The notes below the pieces were generated by a model that searched no databases, had not been told where the DNA came from, and worked only from the letters and a program-made list of their open reading frames with translations. The position numbers and the translations under genes are program-made. DNA of 64,000 nucleotides from Prosopocoilus inquinatus (lineage: Eukaryota > Arthropoda > Insecta > Coleoptera > Lucanidae): positions 40,703,001-40,767,000 of the forward strand of contig CM069876.1 in assembly GCA_036172665.1 (NCBI GenBank). Reading direction: 5' to 3'. How positions within the stretch are numbered: the stretch's first letter is position 1; the number at the start of each line of letters is the position of its first letter. Of the stretch, positions 59,601 through 64,000 are shown piece by piece.

Positions 59601-60094
59601 ATAGTTTAAACAGTTGTTGTGAAACAGCTTTACCCCTCGCAGGTTGCATTAAATCGCATTGATCTGATCGGTATACAGGTTGGGTGAAGATTTAACGAAA
59701 CATCCGAAATAATGCATGCGACAAGAACCACAAAAATAAAAAAATATATGTAAAGTACTCCCACCCATTTGAGCCCGCCAGGCCATTCGTATGATTAATG
59801 ACGAACACTGATGAAGGATTTGCGGTTCCTTCAAAACGATGCGGTTGAGCTGCTTCCTCACTTCTGCTGACCTCACTTAAAGTAAAAGGAACGAGTAGTT
59901 TAAGCGTGTGAGGGGAAGTAAGGTAAGATTATTTGAGAATCGGTATAACGTCACTGAATTGTTTTAAATTATTTAAATGTTATTTTCACTTTCGAAACAA
60001 ATCGTAGATTCTGACCATACTTCCTTTCGGTTAGTTTAAACTTTCTTGCACGATTCAATTGCAGAAAAAAATCTTCAATATATATATAATCTTC
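56661..60094. other. No gene seen; CG-richer patch near 58.5-58.8 kb
   Basis: No supported exon. The segment 58520-58720 is richer in CG (GCGCGAG-, GAACGCCCGCGC-type sequence), and 59165-59205 has TG/CG-rich DNA. Either could be regulatory. Confidence 0.35.
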
Positions 60095-61157
60095 AAATTT
60101 GATAAATTGTTAAGCCTAACTGCTTTTATATTTTAACATTGAATTTACAACACAAATTTCTCAACTCCAAAGAACGGAACATTTTTAAAATTCTGCGGAA
60201 TGCGGGACAAATTGTTAAAAATCGGGGCTGTCCCGCCAAAAACGGGACAGCCCCGATGGTTACCATATTCTATAGACTGCCTGTTGAAATCTGGGACTGC
60301 ATTCTCGAAGCGAGGGAGCAAATTCGTGACAGAGCAGAAAAAAATCTTCAATCTGTGAATTGAAACAACAACCGAAACGTTTAGTCGCATTTTTTGATAT
60401 CGTTACGAATTCAGGGTACGTCAAATTTATTTTAAAAAATAAACTCTATGTAAGTAACGAATTAATTTGTTTAAAACGTTACACTAATTTATTTAACACG
60501 GCATAGTAATTTATTTAAACATAGGTCGAACGATCAAGTTAACCAATGCGAACTGTTCTTATTTCCACCGGCCGATCGCTTAAATATCCGGGCTGGCGAA
60601 GATTTCACGGGCATTATTCACGAATCGAGGTAACAAACTCGCAAAGAAACGTGACGTCAAAATGACGTAGAGAGTCTCATACAAAACCATGTAAATCGTA
60701 AGAGAATTACATCATATTGACGTCACGTTCTCTTGCGAGTTTGTTACCTCGATTCGTGAATAATGCCCCTAAAATCTTCGCCAGCCCGGATATTTAAGCG
60801 ATCGGCCGGCGGAAATAAGAACAGTTCGCATTGAACTTAACTTGATCGTTCGACCAACGTCTAAATAAATTACCATGCAGCGTTAAATAAATGAGTGTAA
60901 CGTTCTAAATAAATTAGTTCGTTACTTATACAGCTTCTTTTTTAAAATAAATTTAACGTAATTCGTAACATATAAAATAGCGACATCTTACTATCCCTTT
61001 TTGACCTAACATTGCAGTAGGATAGACAAATTTAAGCGGGATTTGCTCCTAATGAGTCCCCCATGCAAGGCGGCCATGCTTGCTGTCAAAGCATAATGAA
61101 AGATTTTAGAAAAATTTTGTGCAAATCGTTTTTGATTGCAGTGAGAACCTCGAGCAG

Positions 61158-61204
61158 CCTCTGGACGGCTGTTTCAGCCCTGCTTGGGGCTTCTTCAGCA
61201 GAAA
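61158..61204 (-). ncRNA. Type I hammerhead ribozyme motif, family A (minus)
   Basis: On the minus strand: TTTCTG (61204-61199), CTGAAGA (61198-61192), AGCCC...GGGCT stem II (61191-61176), GAA (61175-61173), ACAG/CCGT stem III with one A-C mismatch (61172-61165), C (61164), then CAGAGG (61163-61158). It is the mirror partner of the 61309 copy, with one base changed in stem III. Confidence 0.5.
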
Positions 61205-61308
61205 CGTAGCTACGTTTCATGCATGGCCGCCTTGCATGGGGGACTCATTAGGAGCAAATCCCGCTTCAATTTGTCTATCCTACTGCAATGTTAGCTACTG
61301 TAGCTACG

Positions 61309-61355
61309 TTTCTGCTGAAGAAGCCCCAAGCAGGGCTGAAACAGCTGTCCAGAGG
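61309..61355 (+). ncRNA. Complete type I hammerhead ribozyme motif, family A
   Basis: In order: TTTCTG (stem I 5', 61309-61314), CTGAAGA core (61315-61321), AGCCC-loop-GGGCT stem II (61322-61337), GAA (61338-61340), ACAG/CTGT stem III (61341-61348), C at the cleavage position (61349), and CAGAGG (stem I 3', 61350-61355). The core fits the CUGANGA...GAA consensus; stem II is five pairs, stem III four pairs in a self-complementary ACAGCTGT, and stem I four Watson-Crick plus two G-U pairs. Predicted self-cleavage is after 61349. Short, loop-less stem III occurs in type I hammerheads of retroelements and favours dimer action. Activity is inferred, not shown. Confidence 0.55.
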
Positions 61356-61706
61356 CTGCTCGAGGTTCTCACTGCAATCAAAAACGATTTGCACAAAATT
61401 TTTCTAAAAAGTAATTCGTAACATTATCAAAAAATGCGACTACACGTTTTGGTTGTTGTTTCAATTCACAGATTGAAGATTTTTTTCTGCTCTGTCAAGA
61501 ATTTGCTCCCTCGATTCGAGAATGCAGTCCCAGATTTCAACAGGCAGTCTATAGAATATGGTAACCATCGGGGCCCCGATTTTTAACAATTTGTCCCGCA
61601 TTCCGCAGAATTTTAAAAATGTTCCGTTCTTTGGAGTTGAGAAATTTGTGTTGTAAATTCAATGTTAAAATATAAAAGCAGTTAGGCTTAACAATTTATC
61701 AAATTT

Positions 61707-62543
61707 AGTATATTTCATCATTTCAACAATGATGCCAAGATGATATGGTCTTATAGAGAAGTTTATATATACCTTTTGAATTTGATATTTAATAATTCAA
61801 TTTGTTTTGCAATGTTTTAGTGTTCAACTTTGCTCTAATTTCTATACAAAAATGTCGTCCCATTCTCTCTCTGAAAAGTAGTTTGTTTTTTGGCCTTTCT
61901 TGGTGAGTACTCTTAAAAGCAAAGTTATTTTATTTTGTTGGGTTGGGTTGTCCTTCTGTGCCGAAATTAAAATCTGGTGACCTTACTATAGAATCTTCTT
62001 CGCCCAACGAATTCCATCTCCCGAAGCAGACAGATGTTCTCGAAGCGTCGAGAGTTGAGGCGCCAGGCCCTGACGCATGTAAAACTAATTCGTCACGTAT
62101 TAGACGGTCATAGTAATGTAAAGATCTTAAAGTGCAGGGTATTTGTAATTACAGTCCTTAATTTTGATCTTGTAACAGAAGAAGACCAAAAATGGCCAAA
62201 ACATTTTAGAATTGCTTCTTCAAGTAATGGCGTTTTTTTTTTTTTTCAATTAACGTTCCAGAGCACTCTCTCAGAAAGAATGATCGTTCCATCTTGTTTG
62301 AACCACATATAAAAATAAGGGATAAAATACATTCAGAGTGCTCTAGAACAGTCATTTGAAAAGTTTCTTTTTTGTCTATATTCACCTTAATTCCGTGCGT
62401 TTTAATTTTATGCTTAGAACGCGACTTTCGTAATAAAATATTAAATGAGAGAGTTGCAAATATTCCTAAGCTATTTCGTTAGTTAACCAACGCAACGGTC
62501 AAGTGCGACCGTTTACTATTACATTTTTCTTGATTTTTTTTAG
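61707..62543. other. No gene seen
   Basis: No supported exon. AGAGCACTCT and AGAGTGCTCT near 62260 and 62335 suggest a short inverted repeat. Confidence 0.35.
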
Positions 62544-62680
62544 GAATGTTTGACGGTGTCTGCAGAGTAACGTTTAGTTCGGGATATTTTGAGAATGAGA
62601 AAATTCTGGCAGCGTTCTTCTACCCCGTGCGCTTTAAAACCGACCTCCTCTACATAAACCTTCCCTTGCGACTCTCACAG
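62544..62680 (+). CDS. Possible exon of an unidentified gene
   Basis: A T-rich acceptor (GATTTTTTTTAG, ending 62543) and a donor CTCACAG|GTAGTA bound a 137-nt open frame whose first codon after GA is ATG (62546). The peptide starts MFDGVCRVTFSSGYFEN and ends LPLRLSQ. Composition is richer in C/G at third positions than the surroundings, as in the Ddr and morgue exons. I recognise no domain, and neither neighbouring exon is identified. It may be the start of a gene running beyond the window, or chance. Confidence 0.3.
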
Positions 62681-64000
62681 GTAGTAACCCCCAAATTTTC
62701 TTTTCCTTTTGTATTGCGAACCACCCGTTAAATAATTTAGAATTTTGCAAGCGTTGCACGTTTTGAAAGTCAAAGCACGGATTTGAATCCTCACGTCTCG
62801 CGTGTATTGTAACGGAAGACATAGTAACCGGATAATAGCTCAATAAAGATGTCGCCATTGCGGGTTTGTCTTCGTTGTATCTACTTCTTGGACACGAACG
62901 ACGACGCATTAGGTAGACATGTTTTTGTATGCAGGAGTTAAGTACTGGAGAATGTAGATTAGGGATAATTCGTGACACTGAATGTATTTCGATTTTTAAA
63001 ATAAGAAAATTTTACACTACAGGCGCATTCAACTGAAATGGTACACTTACGCGATGGTGTCCCCATAACATTCTGGTGTGGTATCGATTTAGTCAAGTCC
63101 AACAGAAATACAATTTTTTATTTAAATTAAATTCTTTCAAGATCCTAATGCTTCTCTACTCTTACGATTTCCTCTTTTCAGATTAGGACGTTTTTTTAAA
63201 TAAAAAAACAAGAAGAAAATTTACGCTTCCAAGCTTTCGAAAGTAACCTTTTTTTCGGAGTTTCTATTTTCGTATGTTCCTATCGCCTTCTCTCTTCCTC
63301 GCCGAACAATAAGTGCTAGGTAAACAAGTTTGATATTTTGAGTGGTTTATTTTTGGCCGGTAAAATGCACACCACATGCAACTACTTGGTTTAGTTCCCT
63401 ACCAATGGGCAAGGACGTTGGTCGCACGCAATGACGTAAAACAAATCGCTCGAAATTCGCGATCGGCGATAATTTCTCTGTGGCGAGAAGAAAAGGCGGG
63501 CGAAACTGGTTTCGCGCCGTTAATGTGGTAACATTATATGCAATGGTGACATTGGTGTTTGTTCAATATCCACAGTCGGTGCCAAAAGGAAGCGTTTGTT
63601 GTGTCTCTGCGCGTGTTTATAAATAAATCCGGTAAGTCGTTCGTACGTAGTTCTAATTGCGATCTTCCGATCCGCGGTTTCTTTTCCTGCGCGCGTGATT
63701 TATTTGCATTTTTGCCTGCTAACCCAATTCACGGTGTGCCTCGACTTGCCTGCTGCCTTTTTGTCGGCCGATTAATTATCATCATTTAATGGTTTGCGAC
63801 CGTAATCACAATCAGACTCGTTACAAGGCCTCCATATTAATTTAATTGCTGGCATACATCATGCAGGACGTGAATGACATTTTGTACTAAATATGCACCG
63901 AATGGACCTTATGGCCGAAAAAGAAAATTGTCACTTGTGATCATAATAAATATCTAATCAACAATGGAACTAAACTTCAGTAAAACATATCATCGTTCAA
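62681..64000. other. No secure gene; GC-richer segment near 63.4-63.8 kb
   Basis: A second acceptor/donor pair (ATATCCACAG ending 63574; AAATCCG|GTAAGT, GT at 63632) bounds a 57-nt segment open in one frame only. The area 63440-63780 is CG-richer and may be a promoter or a UTR exon. No protein similarity was seen. Confidence 0.3.

Larger units (their letters stand above)
60095..61706. mobile_element. 1.6-kb nested fold-back element
   Basis: The outer arms (60095-60412 and 61424-61706) are inverted repeats with few differences (for example GTTAAGCCTAACTGC, GCGGAATGCGGGACAAATTG). Between them sit two further palindromes: 60413-60972 (arms with ACCGGCCGATCG-like and TTCACGAATCGAGG blocks) and 61100-61423 (two facing hammerhead cores). 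The segment 60975-61140 is a good copy of dispersed family A. In the left outer arm GGGGC is extended to a perfect hairpin (TCGGGGCTGTCCCG, 60222-60256), while the right arm has only GGGGCCCC. No protein is encoded. Confidence 0.75.

Noticed and set aside
61119..61421. 100-codon + strand open frame
   Set aside because: Spans the palindrome with two hammerhead motifs; one half is the mirror of the other, which is not expected of a protein.
1..64000. tRNA genes, CRISPR arrays and bacterial-type signals
   Set aside because: No cloverleaf with A and B box motifs was seen, and no regularly spaced identical repeats; the window is clearly eukaryotic.

Overview
The window is eukaryotic and AT-rich. 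It has spliced genes with GT-AG introns, long intergenic stretches full of decayed repeats, and two recognisable metazoan genes, both on the + strand. Protein similarity and repeat content point to an insect. The Morgue-type F-box/E2-variant protein is best known from insects, and a Ddr receptor and fold-back elements fit as well. I cannot name the species; a beetle or another non-dipteran insect is only a guess.

Layout. Positions 1-18869 hold no gene I can support. They carry a short inverted-repeat element (555-818), a probable solo LTR of a Ty3/gypsy-type retroelement (3805-4254), a 1.1-kb T-rich tract, several fold-back elements (9045-9336, 9967-10135, 11595-12654) and a direct duplication (14571-16007). 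Positions 18870-27379 encode the last 779 residues of a discoidin domain receptor tyrosine kinase in five exons; the N-terminal exons are not visible. Its 5.6-kb intron contains a 1.06-kb fold-back element and a complete hAT-type MITE with a perfect 8-bp target duplication. Positions 27.8-32.8 kb are repeat relics. Positions 32.86-36.4 kb hold the morgue orthologue: a non-coding first exon, an intron, and a single 402-codon coding exon. From 36.4 kb to the end there is no secure gene. That stretch has a GC-richer promoter-like segment with a splice donor (about 42.7-43.0 kb), an antisense relic of a non-LTR reverse transcriptase (53.9-54.8 kb), two old tandem arrays sharing an AGCGCCATCT motif (50.9-51.5 and 55.9-56.7 kb), a 1.6-kb nested fold-back element (60095-61706) and one possible unassigned exon (62544-62680).

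The most interesting signal is in the repeats. One dispersed family (copies near 10.9, 30.1, 61.2 and 61.3 kb) carries a type I hammerhead ribozyme architecture. The 61309-61355 copy has the CUGANGA core, stem II, GAA, a short stem III, a C at the cleavage site and a closing stem I that pairs. Two other families of unrelated sequence (near 10.0 and 31.4 kb) show the same order of elements with paired stem I strands, but with one extra base before stem II. Such ribozymes are known from Penelope-like retroelements and related non-autonomous elements, so these repeats may be their descendants.

The two genes do not form a pathway that the sequence shows. Ddr is a collagen-receptor-type kinase at the cell surface, and Morgue is an intracellular ubiquitin-system adaptor linked to apoptosis in Drosophila.
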